Positions 16,015 to 26,170 of a DNA stretch of 64,000 bases are shown here, in pieces. This DNA is from CATQHW01 sp965215345. GTDB lineage: Bacteria; Spirochaetota; Spirochaetia; SZUA-6; Bin103. The position numbers and the translations under genes are program-made. Position 1 is the first letter of the stretch; every line of letters starts with the position of its first letter. Where the stretch lies: assembly GCA_965215345.1 (NCBI GenBank), contig CBDCDL010000001.1:912710-976709 (forward strand), written 5' to 3'. The notes under the pieces are model-generated. The model did no database searches and was not told where the DNA came from. It saw only the letters and a list, made by a program, of their open reading frames with translations.

Positions 16015-16246
16015 GGTCGAGTCATCGTGCCACCGACCACCTCAGGTTCGCCGCGTGATCGACACCCGCGCCGCTGGAAGCGATCACCCCGGGGGTAACC
16101 ACTCCAGCCCCATCACTCGATGGCGTACAACCAGCCGCCGGCCCGCCTCAACGGTCTTCGCCCCGCTCCCAATCGTCTGCCAGCACACGGGTTACTTGAA
16201 CTTGACAAGCCACCTGCTCAGCACCTCCCGGCGCTGGGCAGCCGTG

Positions 16247-17479
16247 TCAAGATCCCTTCCAGAGCCGGACGACGAAACGGTCGTCGCCCTCGACAAGGTC
16301 CGGCTCCGTTCCGTTATGGCGCCGCATGGATTCGATGATCCGGATGCGGACCCCCATTCCGTAGTGCTCGACGTAACGGTAGTCGCGGAGGATCTCCTTG
16401 AGCAGCTCGTTGCGGGCCACCCGAACGACGCCTTCTCTCATCTTCGCCACCGTCACGCCATTCGGAAGCCGGCCCGGCGAGATGATTTCCATTCGGTCGC
16501 GATACAGTGAGACTTCGATATCGGTCCCCTCGCGCGCGTAGTCGCGATGCGTGACTGCGTTCACTATCGCCTCCCGCACCGCGTCGATGGGAAACGCTCT
16601 CTTGCGGCGCCGGCGGCCGCCTTCGAGCCACGCGACGCTCCCCATGTTGCGCTTCACGAAGTCCACGGTGCGGTCGATCACCCCCTTCTCCACCGCCGCT
16701 CCGCGCCGTGAGACGCGCGAGGTCAGTGGTCCGCGAATCCGCTCTTCATCGACCGTATCGTAGTCCTTCTCGAGACCCGGAAACGCCACCGCCGTCACGC
16801 CTGCCTGCGGCAGACGGCGGTTCGGGTTGTCGCCGAACAGCAGCAGCCCGGAGACCGATGCGCCGACGTCGTCTCCCGCCGTGACGAGCAGGTCCGAGTT
16901 GAGCAGGAGCCGTCGCCAGCTTTCGAGGTCCGTCCGCGCCGGCACCGATCGCTTCAGGATGGCCCGGTAGTAGTTCTCGATTCGATCCATGTCGAGATGG
17001 TCCGGTCCGGTGTCCGGCACCGCCTTGATCTCGTATCGGACCAGCCGGGCCGCCTGGTAGAGCCGACCTTCCTCCTCACGTGTCGACTCCCGGGAGGTGC
17101 TGCCGACACGGATGAACGTCACCCAGGCGTTGCCTCGTCGTGCCTTGTACGGCTTTCCCGGACTGTCCGCGGCAAGCTCGATGACTCCCACCTCCCTGCC
17201 GTTCTCGATTTCGATGCAGGTCCAGACCGGGATGCTGGCGGGCTGGAGTTTCTGGCGGGCAATGTTCATCACCCACTCCTCCGCATCTCCGCGGCTTCTG
17301 GTCAGCCCGGAGATCCGTCCATCGTCCTCCACCCCGAGCAGAACGACGCCGCCTTCGAGATTCAGCAGCGCGGCCATCTCCTTCGCGAGATCATCCGGAT
17401 GACAGTCGTCGCGCTTGCATTCGACCCGCGAGTTTTCGCCATTGGCGATGCGTTCGAGCAGTTCCGTTCTGTTCGTCAC
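16247..17479 (-). CDS. AlbA_2 (schlafen-type) plus HATPase_c_4 protein, partner of TrlF-like gene
   Basis: 410 residues, full length. N-terminal AlbA_2 domain: E-C-K-R-D, E-M-A-A-L-L-N-L-E-G-G-V-V-L-L-G-V-E-D-D-G-R-I-S-G (about residues 20-60). C-terminal ATP-binding part: P-I-D-A-V-R-E-A-I-V-N-A-V-T-H-R-D-Y, I-I-S-P-G-R-L-P-N-G, and R-N-E-L-L-K-E. Family knowledge: annotated as transcriptional regulators or ATP-binding proteins, several found in phage-defence loci. GTG 17479 begins directly at the base after the TGA of the TrlF-like gene, which argues for joint translation and joint function. Stop at 16247; about 230 bases without a gene separate it from the convergent sulfatase. Confidence 0.9.
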   Translation of the reverse strand: MTNRTELLERIANGENSRVECKRDDCHPDDLAKEMAALLNLEGGVVLLGVEDDGRISGLTRSRGDAEEWVMNIARQKLQPASIPVWTCIEIENGREVGVIELAADSPGKPYKARRGNAWVTFIRVGSTSRESTREEEGRLYQAARLVRYEIKAVPDTGPDHLDMDRIENYYRAILKRSVPARTDLESWRRLLLNSDLLVTAGDDVGASVSGLLLFGDNPNRRLPQAGVTAVAFPGLEKDYDTVDEERIRGPLTSRVSRRGAAVEKGVIDRTVDFVKRNMGSVAWLEGGRRRRKRAFPIDAVREAIVNAVTHRDYAREGTDIEVSLYRDRMEIISPGRLPNGVTVAKMREGVVRVARNELLKEILRDYRYVEHYGMGVRIRIIESMRRHNGTEPDLVEGDDRFVVRLWKGS

Positions 17480-20184
17480 TCAGAAACCGTACTTCCGACG
17501 GCGCGTCTCGAATGCCTCGCGACCACCCTCGAGAACCTCCTCCACGAGTGCGCGCACAGAGCGGGAGTCGATCGATCCCGTGTGCTCGGGAGCGATACGC
17601 GCCCGCCCGCTGCCTGCCTCGCCTGCGGCCGACAACCCGACGATCAACTCGGCGTCGCCGAGCACGGGAATGTTCGCGTTGTGGGTCGAGAAGATGAATT
17701 GCCTGCGCTGCTTCTCCGCACGCATGCGCGGCACGATTCCCTCGGTGATGAAACGATTGTCGAGGTCGTCCTCCGGCTGGTCGACGATCAGCGGAGCGCC
17801 GGATTCGAGGAGCAGGAGCAGGAGTACCGCCGTGGCCTTCTGTCCCGTCGAGAGGTCTTCGAGAGGTTGCCAATCCGGCGGTTCTTCCGCTGGCGCGGTG
17901 TTGAGACGGATCGTCGTCGTCGGTGGGAGCTCCAGCTCCTCGATTCGCATGAACACCTCGGCTGCGCCGCCCGCGAGACGTTCCGCCTGGCCGGGTGTGA
18001 TGCCGTAGGTCGTGCGCAGCGCCGCGGCTCCGGATCGGCATGCGGCGACGAATTGCGGAAGGGACAGCGCGGGGGCCTTGCGCAGGCTCTCGACGGCCTC
18101 CGACATGCGCCCGCCGATCGCTTCACGCAGCAGCTCGAAGAGCGGTTCACGATTCCCCGCGCCGGTCACCTCCACCTGTACGCGATTGCGAAGCTGCCCG
18201 CTGACCTTCCCCGCCGCTTCGGCCAGGGTGCGAAACTCGGCGGCCTTGACGTCCTCCCACTCGGCGAGCAGCGTGCGACGTTGGTCGGCGTGCTCCTTCT
18301 CCAATCGCCGCAGCAGTGCGAGGCGTTCCTGAAGCGGGCGCAACTCCTCGATCTGGCGGCGAAGGCGGATGAACTCCTCCCGTCCACCCGCGATTTCTGC
18401 AGTTCCCGCAGAATCCGTTCGTACTCGGCCTGAACCTGTTGCCGTCGTACGTCCCAGCGTTTCCGCACCTGGTCGATGCCGTGATCTGCGTGCGCCAGCG
18501 CCTGCGCCATATGCTCGGCAATGCGCCCCATTTCCGCCTCCAGATCCGAGAGCGCACCGGTCGCTCGAGAGAGGATGTCTCGGCCCGGAAGCTCCTCGAG
18601 CGCACGCTTCGACAGGAAGGCACGGTCGATTGGCAGCTCTCTTCGGAGCATTTCCAGTGCCTCCCGAAACGGCGCGAGACGTTGCGGGACCGAACCAAGC
18701 ACCCGTTCCTCGCGCACCAGCAGGCTCTGCTCACGCAGGCGCTCCTCGAGGCCCGCTTCGCGGAATCGCTCGAGTGTTTCCTCCAGTCCGGGAAGCGCGG
18801 CAAGGCGCTCCTCAACCGAACCGATCTCCGTGCGCGCGGCGCACAAGGCGCGGCGGTTCTTTTCGAGGTCGCGTCTCACCGAGGTCTTGCGGCGGGAGCG
18901 GGATTCATGGTGTGCAACGAAGCGATCGAGCAGGCGGGTGAGCTTGCCGGGGTTTCGTGCCAGCTCCGATATCTCATGTTGACCGTAGACTTCGACTCCC
19001 GGAAGGATGTCGATCGGTGTGCGATGCAGCACCTCGCCGCTCGCCTCCCGAACCAGCGGCGGGTTGGGAATGGTCCGCTCGATGCGATACTCGTGAACCC
19101 CGGGGCGCTGCACCCGAACGAGCAGCGAGACTTTCGTGCCGTTGCGCAGCACCTGGCGCACGATCCCGTCATGCGCCTTGCGCGCCTCGTCGCCGACAGG
19201 GGCGAGTCCGAGCGCGCTACGGATGCTCTCCACAACGGTCGACTTGCCGGTGCCGCGTCCGCCGATGAGCACGTTCAGATCGGGATTGAGGTGTACGGTC
19301 ACGCCGTCGAGGAATCCGCCTTCCCACCCTGCCGTCACGATTTCCATGTGCTCGTCGGGTGCGAAATGCCCTTCCTCGGGGTTCAGTCGAACGCGCGAGC
19401 CCGGGTCCAGGAAGGCTTGGCGCAGTCCGTCGATGGTCACTTCCTGCATCTTGATCCAGCAGGTCGCGGACGGCAGGTCCAGATCCCCTGGCGTCACGAT
19501 GTCCTTCGCATTGATGACGGCGACCGGGAGACCATCGTCCGGGGCGTGAGTGCGACGATAGTCGGCGTTCCGGTTCGTGACGATCGCACGAACGTCCTGC
19601 GGCAGATTCTCGATCAGACGCGGAATCTGGACCGCAAGGAGGTTCTCATCCCGCCATGCGCGGACTCGCGCCTGACCGGACAGGACCTTGAACAAGCCTC
19701 CACCGTCGCTGGCCACGTGCGCCGCAATGGCAATCCCCCGCTGACCCTGAACGGTGCCGAGAATCTCCGAAAATGTCCTGGTGGAGAGCCCAGGGGATGG
19801 ATTCGTGTCGCGGATGCCGAACTCTCCAAGGTACCGGCCGAGCTGGTCGCTGGTCGTGTCCGGCGGGTACAGGCACAGCAGGTGTACGCCCTCGGATGAG
19901 GACAACTCGAAGCCCGGGAAGACGTGAAGCGCACGGTCGATCGAAGCGGATCGAAAGGCCTCGATACCGTCCACGCTGTTGTGGTCCGTGATGGCCAGCA
20001 CCTCGATGCCCGATGCCACGGCCTTGTCGACGATCTCCTGTGCGTGGCTGAGGGCGTCTCCCTGGGCGGCCTGCCCCCGAAAGGTCTTCGCATAGTGATA
20101 CGGATTCACTTGCAGCGCGCACCGATAGAACCGTGCACCACCCGGGGGCTGCGCCTTCATGTCCAGTACGTTCTCTCCCGTCAA
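17480..20184 (-). CDS. TrlF-like PHP + SMC-type AAA ATPase, one frameshift
   Basis: About 900 residues when the frames are joined. N-terminal PHP phosphoesterase part: F-Y-R-C-A-L-Q-V near residue 20, A-I-T-D67-H-N-S, F-P-G-F-E-L-S. Then an SMC/ABC head: Walker A G-G-R-G-T-G-K-S-T at 308-316, a long Arg/Glu/Leu-rich coiled coil (about 420-640), and in the second frame L-S-T-G-Q-K (signature), P-L-I-V-D-Q-P-E-D-D-L-D (Walker B and D-loop), F-S-T-H-N (H-loop). The break is at about 18375-18392 inside the coiled coil, where one base seems missing; each side keeps intact homology. The start may be TTG 20184 (GAGGTG upstream) or ATG 20160. TrlF-type proteins are linked to DNA maintenance or anti-phage defence. 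Confidence 0.85.
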
Positions 20185-20291
20185 TTCGTAGCACCTCGTC
20201 TTCCCGTGTCGTCGCGCCTTCCGGGCATTGGCACACCCGGTCTACTTGTCCCCGAAATCGATGTCGCGGATGGTGCTGGTCCTCATGCCGG

Positions 20292-20488
20292 CTACGCTTG
20301 ATCGAAGCGGATCACACTCAGCCCGGGGATTCGCTGAAAGTGCTCATCGCTGGTGACGATCGCTTCCCATGCAGTGTCCTGGTCGCCACCCCGTGGGAGC
20401 CGCGTCGGCGTTTACTCATCAGATCGATGACGAACGTGGTGTCTACGAACAGGGTTTCGCTCCAGATCCACCGGATCGGGCCAGTCAT
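20292..20488 (-). pseudogene. VapC-type PIN toxin, internally deleted
   Basis: The start (E-T-L-F-V-D-T-T-F-V-I-D-L) carries the first PIN-domain Asp, and the end (I-V-T-S-D-E-H-F-Q-R-I-P-G-L-S-V-I) is a PIN C-terminus in another frame. Only about 200 bases remain of an expected 400 or so; the middle with the other acidic residues is gone. It overlaps the vapB relic, as in an intact pair. Confidence 0.62.
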
Positions 20489-20695
20489 GTTCGCGCTCGT
20501 TCACTACTTCCGCCATGGCCGTGACCGTTTCTTCGGCGAGCAGGACTTCATCAAGGTGCTCGCGGAGATGGGAGGCGGTGTACCGTTCATCCCGAAGCGT
20601 TCGTTTGATCATCCGACTGAACGATTCGCCGGGCCGCTTGCGGTGGCGAGCAACTCATAGGACTCCAGGTCGATGGTGATCGTCTTGACAGCCAT
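20412..20695 (-). pseudogene. VapB-type antitoxin, frameshifted
   Basis: ATG 20695 begins A-V-K-T-I-T-I-D-L-E-S-Y-E-L-L; in the next frame the protein goes on as R-K-R-P-G-E-S-F-S-R, then I-K-R-T-L-R and H-L-R-E-H-L-D-E-V-L-L-A-E-E-T. One base is missing at about 20645-20655. The ISAzo13-type element begins 8 bases before the ATG, so the native promoter has been removed. Confidence 0.66.
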
Positions 20696-20739
20696 GCACT
20701 TAGGGACGGCGCAAGAATAAATGCCGATTTTTGGTGTGC

Positions 20740-21528
20740 TCAAGAGCGGGGACAGATGGTGTAGTTGCGCAGTGGTTGAGTCTGGTGAGGTTGCAGGGCG
20801 ATGGAGGCGAACTCGGCGTCGGCTATCTTGACGCCGGTTGGGTACTCCTGTTCGACCAGCTGGGCGACGACCGACAGGCCGGAGTCGGTGGTGGTGGTGC
20901 GGATGTGGTTGAGGATCGTCTCATAGTCGCGCAGCGGCACGCCGGCCCAGTTCTTGCTGATCTCACTGAACAGGCGGTGATCGATCGGATTCCACTTGGA
21001 GGCGCCACTGGGGTAGTGACAGACGGTGATCTTGAGGCGGTGCGGGTCGACGAGGCGTGTCTGGAGGGCATACTTGAAGCTTCTGATGCGCGGCGAGTTG
21101 CTGCCGCCGGAGTCGGCGAGGACCAGCAGTTCGCGGGCGTCGGGGTAGTGCTGGAGTCCTTCGTCTTGCCACCAGCGCAGCAGGTTGTCGGCGGCGAAGT
21201 CGGGGGTGTCGTGTGAGGTGCCGACGACCACGAAGCCGCGGTTGGCGCCCAAGTCGTAGACGCCGTAGGGGATGGCGATGCCGTCGGCCTGGGAGCGGAA
21301 GTCGTGGTCGTTGACGGCTTGAGGGGAACGTTCCCAGGTCGTGCCGTGGTTCTTGAAGTTGCCGACCAGTTCACGCTTCTTGGTGTCGATGCTGACGATC
21401 GGCAAGCCGCGTTCGGCGAACCTCCGCCGCTGCTGTGTGATGTGCTGGAACTGTTCGTCGCGGTCCGGGCCGGAGCCGGCCGAGACGCGCTTGTGGTTGA
21501 CGCGCAGCCGATAGTCGAGGTCCTTGAG
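20740..21528 (-). pseudogene. ISAzo13-type transposase, C-terminal part
   Basis: Continues the interrupted transposase from the 159-bp duplicated segment to the natural stop. G-L-P-I-V-S-I-D-T-K-K-R-E, L-V-L-A-D-S-G-G-S-N and H-Y-P-S-G-A-S-K-W-N-P-I-D-H-R-L-F are the hallmark DDE blocks of this family. It has no start codon of its own placed sensibly. Confidence 0.88.
21370..21528. repeat. 159-bp direct duplication, left copy
   Basis: Identical over its whole length to 23321-23479. It abuts the left end of the IS1380-type element exactly, so the pair has the geometry of a target-site duplication, though far longer than the family's usual few bases. Confidence 0.92.
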
Positions 21529-23320
21529 CCCGGCTTATTCACGCGTCGGTCTGACAAGCCATGCCTGGAGATAGAAGAACGATTATTCCAGAAATGGGTG
21601 TGCTGGCGCAGCCGTGCAGGAGTGACGGCGCGGCTGGGAGCAGATGGCCAAGAGCGCGTGCAGCGTTGAAAGGGCGCGGTTGGTCGGGACCGAAAGGCTG
21701 ACGGCCGTCGAGCACGCCGGCGAGGACACAGATGACCGCGCCCAGGTGCTCGACGAAGAGGTTCTGAACGTGCCGGCCTGTCGGCCTCAGCCGTTGGGCG
21801 CCCAGTCCAGGAGGGTGAGCTTGTTCCACAGCCGCAGCCAGTCGGCCGCCGCATGCTGCGCGATCACGACGGTCGCCCGCCGGCCGTGGCGGACCACCCG
21901 GCTGGCCACCCGCAGCACCCGCTCGCGCAGCCGGCGCAAACTCCAGCCGACGCCGGTCGCCCGCTGCATCAGACAGCGCCCCGCGTGCAGCACCTCGTAG
22001 GCCAGCAGATTCAACAGCAACAGCGTCTCGTTCTGGGCCCGCACTCCTGCTTCTTGCGGCTCGGTGGCCGCCTCCAGGCAGCGGCCCCGGTAGTGGCTCT
22101 TCGCACGCGGCGCCGAGGACAGCGCCGGCGCCAGCACGTCCATGAACTCTCCCATGTGCCCTTCGGCCTTGCCCCGCATGCGGTACAGCCCCAACAGCCG
22201 CGCGCCGCTGTAGCGGTTGCGTTTGAGGTTGGTGATCAGCCAGAAGTAGTCGAGGAACAACTCTCCGGGCCGCTCCACCACCACCAGCACCACCCGCCGC
22301 GCGTGCTCCCAGGAATCGGCCTGGTAGCGCAGCTCGTGGCACCACACCCGCCCCTCGCGCGGCGGACGCCCCGGCGGCCGGCGCAGATACGGCTGCGCCA
22401 TGCGGTCCAGCACCGCGTTGTTGCGGATGCGCGCCACGTAGTCGATGCCTGATGACTCCAGGCCCGTGAGCGTTTTTCCATCGGGAAACCCGGCGTCCAT
22501 ACGCACCAGCACCGACTCGCACACCCGCGGCCGGCAGCGCTCGACCACCCGCTGGATAAACTCAAGCGCGCCGTCGGCCGAGCCCACCGCGCCAGGCCGC
22601 AGCGTGCCGTCGAGCAGGTCGCCGCTCTCCGCGCAACTGGCGATGAGCGCATGAAACATCCGCTGCCCGTAGTGGCCGTTGTACTGGCTGCCGGCCTGCT
22701 GCCCGTGCACCTCGAACGGCAGGCCGTCCAGGTCGATCATCAACCGCTTGTACCGCCGCTCCCCGTTGTCCTTCCACAGCCGGCGCACCGCCAGCTCGAT
22801 GATCCCCTCACGCACCACATCCTGGTTGGTCGGCGCGCTCAACAGACCCACCAACCGCGACAACGTCGGCTGCGAGGGCAGCACGCTGTCGGGCTCCAAC
22901 GCCGCGGTGCCGCGGCGCGTGTCGTTGGCCACGCGAAAGCTCGGGTCGTGCCGCAGCCGGTCAGCGTCGTCCTGGTCGCGCCAGCCCTGGCCCAGCAGCA
23001 ACAGGCTGGTCCGCAGCACGTCGGCCAGCGGGTAGGTGATCAGCAGCGGATTGCGCGGATCCAGCAGCCGCTCGTCCATCCACTCGACGATGCCGGTGCG
23101 CTCCATGATCTCGCGCAGCAGCAACGCGCCGCTGTCGGCGCTCAGATGCTCCGCCCGCGCCTCGACCTGCACCGAGCCGTTGAAGGTCGTCGAAAAGATC
23201 GGTAGAGTCTCACCCACGGCGTGTCCCGTCCTTTGCGGAGGTTTTGGCGTAACACCTTGACTCTACTGCAAATCGGCGGACGCGCCTACTCTTTCTCTAC
23301 TCCTCCGTGAATAAGCCGGG
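21529..23320 (-). mobile_element. IS1380-type insertion sequence
   Basis: 1,792 bases with perfect 15-bp terminal inverted repeats CCCGGCTTATTCACG at both ends. It holds one transposase gene and is inserted in the ISAzo13-type transposase. Flanked by the 159-bp direct duplication rather than by a short one. Confidence 0.88.
21787..23217 (-). CDS. IS1380-family DDE transposase
   Basis: 476 residues, complete, from GTG 23217. The catalytic acid candidates lie in M-I-D-L-D-G-L-P-F-E-V-H-G, V-R-M-D-A-G-F-P-D-G and G-K-A-E-G-H-M-G-E-F, in the order expected of an IS1380 DDE enzyme. The N-terminal part (L-S-A-D-S-G-A-L-L-L-R-E) is also typical. The element has intact terminal repeats, so it may still be mobile. 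The tail is Arg-rich, ending L-L-D-W-A-P-N-G. Confidence 0.95.
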   Translation of the reverse strand: MGETLPIFSTTFNGSVQVEARAEHLSADSGALLLREIMERTGIVEWMDERLLDPRNPLLITYPLADVLRTSLLLLGQGWRDQDDADRLRHDPSFRVANDTRRGTAALEPDSVLPSQPTLSRLVGLLSAPTNQDVVREGIIELAVRRLWKDNGERRYKRLMIDLDGLPFEVHGQQAGSQYNGHYGQRMFHALIASCAESGDLLDGTLRPGAVGSADGALEFIQRVVERCRPRVCESVLVRMDAGFPDGKTLTGLESSGIDYVARIRNNAVLDRMAQPYLRRPPGRPPREGRVWCHELRYQADSWEHARRVVLVVVERPGELFLDYFWLITNLKRNRYSGARLLGLYRMRGKAEGHMGEFMDVLAPALSSAPRAKSHYRGRCLEAATEPQEAGVRAQNETLLLLNLLAYEVLHAGRCLMQRATGVGWSLRRLRERVLRVASRVVRHGRRATVVIAQHAAADWLRLWNKLTLLDWAPNG

Positions 23321-23479
23321 TTCACGCTTCTTGGTGTCGATGCTGACGATCGGCAAGCCGCGTTCGGCGAACCTCCGCCGCTGCTGTGTGATGTGCTGGA
23401 ACTGTTCGTCGCGGTCCGGGCCGGAGCCGGCCGAGACGCGCTTGTGGTTGACGCGCAGCCGATAGTCGAGGTCCTTGAG
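23321..23479. repeat. 159-bp direct duplication, right copy
   Basis: Same sequence as 21370-21528, with no difference that I can see. Codes the end of the N-terminal transposase piece (R-L-R-V-N-H-K-R-V-S-A-G-S-G-P to D-T-K-K-R-E). Confidence 0.92.
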
Positions 23480-24391
23480 GAGGCGGGCCACGGTCCTGGC
23501 ACCGACCTGGATGCCGCCTGAGGCCAGTTCGTCGGAGATCTTCTCGGTGGTGCGGCGTGTCCAGCGGATGCCGGTGATCGGGTCGCCGGCGGTGTCGGGT
23601 TGCAGCGCCTGTTCGATGGCGGCGATCACCTCGGGCGTTTTTTTTTCCACCGGCGGCCGCCCGCCACCGGGGCGGCGCACGCGGGTGCGCTCGACGTCGC
23701 CGGCGATCAGTTGCTTGCGTCCTGTGGCCACGGTACCGGCATCGATGCCGAGCAACGATGCGATGCGCCGGTCGCCGCCCCAGCCGCATTTGAGCGATTC
23801 GAGGCCGGCGTACAGGCGGCGCTGACGTTCATCGAGCAAGCTGGCGAACAGCACGATTGCGGCGCGCAGTTCCTCGGGCACGAGGTCGGCATCCGGCAGC
23901 GGTCCGGTCAGCCCGGGGGCGGCCAGCACAGCGCGCCGGGCGCTCAGTTGCTGCGCCTTGCGGGTGCGGTCGGCGGCGCAGTACAGGAAGCGACCGGCAA
24001 GGCTGTGACGGGTCAGCTTGCCGTCCCGCACGAGCGTACGCAAGGCATCCTGGGTGCCGACGTGCAGCCGGTTGTCCAACTCGTCGCTGAACTGTCCGGT
24101 CGGCGCATCGGTGACCATCGCTGCGGCGGTGGCCAGCAGGGTGCCGGCAGTCGAGAACCGTACGTTGCGGAACGACCACAGGCCGTGCTCATCGAAGTCG
24201 ATGAGTTCTGCCAGGGTGTAGTAACCGCCGCGGTGGGAGTAGCTGGTGCGGTAGGGCAGTTGCTTGAGCTTGCGAAAGGCGGTGCGTCTGGCGCGGGTGC
24301 CGAGCGCCGCCATGACGTCCGGCAGCGAGGCGACGGTCTGCTGACGAAACAGGTCGACGATCGCGGCGGTCGAGTACTGGGGCGTTCTCAT
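23321..24391 (-). pseudogene. ISAzo13-type transposase, N-terminal part
   Basis: From ATG 24391 (R-T-P-Q-Y-S-T-A-A). Contains the regulatory and helix-turn-helix region, R-R-P-G-G-G-R-P-P-V-E-K-K, and G-D-P-I-T-G-I-R-W-T-R-R-T-T of the family, then runs into the IS1380-type end after K-K-R-E and stops a few codons later. Joined with the C-terminal piece it would give a complete transposase. Confidence 0.88.
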
Positions 24392-24435
24392 TGTGGCACT
24401 ATTACGAATGTCATATTCGTAATAGTGCCACAATG
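24389..24435. promoter_or_regulatory. Perfect 21-bp inverted repeat over the transposase start
   Basis: Arms begin CATTGTGGCACTATTACGAA and its complement, separated by five bases. One arm includes the transposase ATG (24389-24391). Unlike the surrounding DNA it is AT-rich. It is not the element end, which lies about 110 bases further out. A self-regulatory operator or a translation-blocking RNA hairpin would fit. Confidence 0.6.
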
Positions 24436-24728
24436 ATGCTGCGCTTTCCACCGGAAACGCCACGAGAGCCGTCATCCGGCCATCGCGGCCTACTGGGAGC
24501 GGCTTGATTGCGTCCGTTTACATGGACTTAATTCTGCGCCGTCCCTTAGCATACACGGACATGGGCACTCGACGTCACACAGAGTTCCGAGATCACAGCT
24601 CGCCGCCCCGACCGGCAGATCCGCGCTGCGCGCCAAGACCGACAGCCGCATCAGGTGCCGGGGGGATTATCGAAAGCGCCCAACCGGTAGGGAGGCGCCG
24701 CTCCCGGTCGCGGGGCGGTGCCTGAGAG

Positions 24729-24875
24729 TCAGTGCGTGATGCGCCGCGGGTGCTTCCCGACGACGGCGAGCGCCAAGTCTTCGCGCGTCGCGGATGCTCA
24801 CGTCTTCCTCAAGCTCGCTCTCGTCGGCTGGTAGCGCGGATCGTCCTTCGGGACCGTCTGTTGCTTCGTGGGCAT
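24729..24875 (-). pseudogene. Relic of a small conserved protein, frameshifted
   Basis: ATG 24875 gives P-T-K-Q-Q-T-V-P-K-D-D-P-R-Y-Q-P-T-R-A, then other frames give S-E-L-E-E-D-V-S-I and E-D-L-A-L-A-V-V-G-K-H-P-R-R before a stop at 24729. The three pieces resemble one short acidic protein type that I have seen as an unnamed conserved ORF. At least two frameshifts are needed. Function unknown. Confidence 0.4.
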
Positions 24876-24924
24876 GATTCCGGTCTCCGCACGAACCGGC
24901 CAGCGCCGCGACGACAGCCTCATC

Positions 24925-26170
24925 GTTCGAGCCTCCGTTCGCCGCCGATCCGCGTCTGGGGAGCACGTGCGACGTGGCGGGAATGCCTCCACCGGTCTGC
25001 ACCCAGTCAGTCTGCGCCACGTTGACATCGACTCGGGTGCTCCCTACCGTGGCCGCCAGGCCATGGCCGGCGAAGTCTCCAAGCCCCACGACCACCTGTT
25101 CCGTTCCGTGTTCGGGGAGGACAGGGAAACCGAGGCGGCCGCTCTGCTGCAGGCATACCTGCCACCGGCGGTCAGCCGCGAACTGCTCTGGTCCAGCCTC
25201 GAATGGCAGTCAGCAAGCTTCATCGACGATCGCCTGCGCGCAAGCGAATCGGACCTGCTGTACGCCATCCGGCGCACGGCCGACGGTGCACCGGCGTGGC
25301 TCTACGTGCTGCTGGAGCACCAGTCCACGCCGGACCGGTGGCTGCGCCTGCGGCTGCTGAAATACAGCATCCGGATCTGGGAGCGTGATCGGCGCCGGCA
25401 TCCGGGGGAGGAACAGTTGCGCCCGATCGTGCCGCTGGTACTGTATCAGGGCCGTCGCGTCTGGCGGCAGGCGTGCGAGTTCTCGGAGCTGTTTGCGGCG
25501 CCGGTGCGCAGGTGGCCGGGCGTGCCGCGCTACGCGCACCTGTTGATCGACCAGACGCAGGTGGGGCCGGAGGAGTTGGGCGGGGCGTTGCTCGGTCGCA
25601 TCGCGCAACAGGCGATGATGGCGGCGTACCGGGCGAATTGGCCGGTGTTGCGGGGGCTGGTGCCGCTGCTGGGGGAGTTGGCGCAGGTGGGCGGCAGCGA
25701 AGACGTGCGGCGGATCGTGCTGTACATTGCGACCACGACGCGGGAACCGGAGCGCTGGCAGAGATTCGCGGCGGCGGTGCGGCGCCAGATACCGGGAGGC
25801 GGAGAACTGATGAACAAGACCGAGGAGATGATCGAGATCTACGGCGACATGCGGGCGCGTGAGGGCCGTCAGGAAGGTCGCCAGGAGGGCCATCAGGAAG
25901 GTCGCCAGGAGGGCCATCAGGAAGGTCGCCAGGAGGGCCATCAAGAAGGCCGCCAGGAGGGCCATCTGGAAGGCCGCCAGGAGGGCCATCTGGAAGGCCG
26001 CCAGGAGGGCCATCTGGAAGGTCGCCAGGAGGGCCGTCAGGAAGGTGAATTACGCGGCAAGGTGCAAACCATCGAGGGGCTCGTGGGACGGGACGTCTCC
26101 TGGTCCATCATCGAAGCGGCCACCGGAATCGACGAGGCTTCCTTCACCCAGCTCAAGCACCAATTCGACG
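24925..26170 (+). repeat. Inverted duplication, right copy (Rpn gene plus upstream DNA)
   Basis: Counterpart of 4707-5860 in opposite orientation. Similarity starts about 140 bases before the gene (around 24925) and fades in the last codons, where this copy has D-A-A-D-A-D-G-C in place of D-A-A-D-A-S-S-S-N. Confidence 0.8.

Larger units (their letters stand above)
20703..24545 (-). mobile_element. ISAzo13-type insertion sequence, split by an IS1380-type element
   Basis: Ends read GGGACGGCGCA inward on both sides (20703 and, complemented, 24545), followed by partly matching bases. Both flanks carry TTA (20700-20702 and 24546-24548), which would be a 3-bp target duplication. Its transposase is in two pieces because another IS sits inside it; removing that IS and one copy of the 159-bp duplication leaves about 1.9 kb, a normal size. 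Confidence 0.8.

Noticed and set aside
21539..22522. Second open frame inside the IS1380-type element (327 codons, minus strand)
   Set aside because: It overlaps the transposase in another frame and shows only Arg/Gly/Ala-rich shadow composition.
25861..26040. CRISPR array
   Set aside because: The 12/24-bp units are in frame, have no unique spacers and code EGxQ repeats of a protein.
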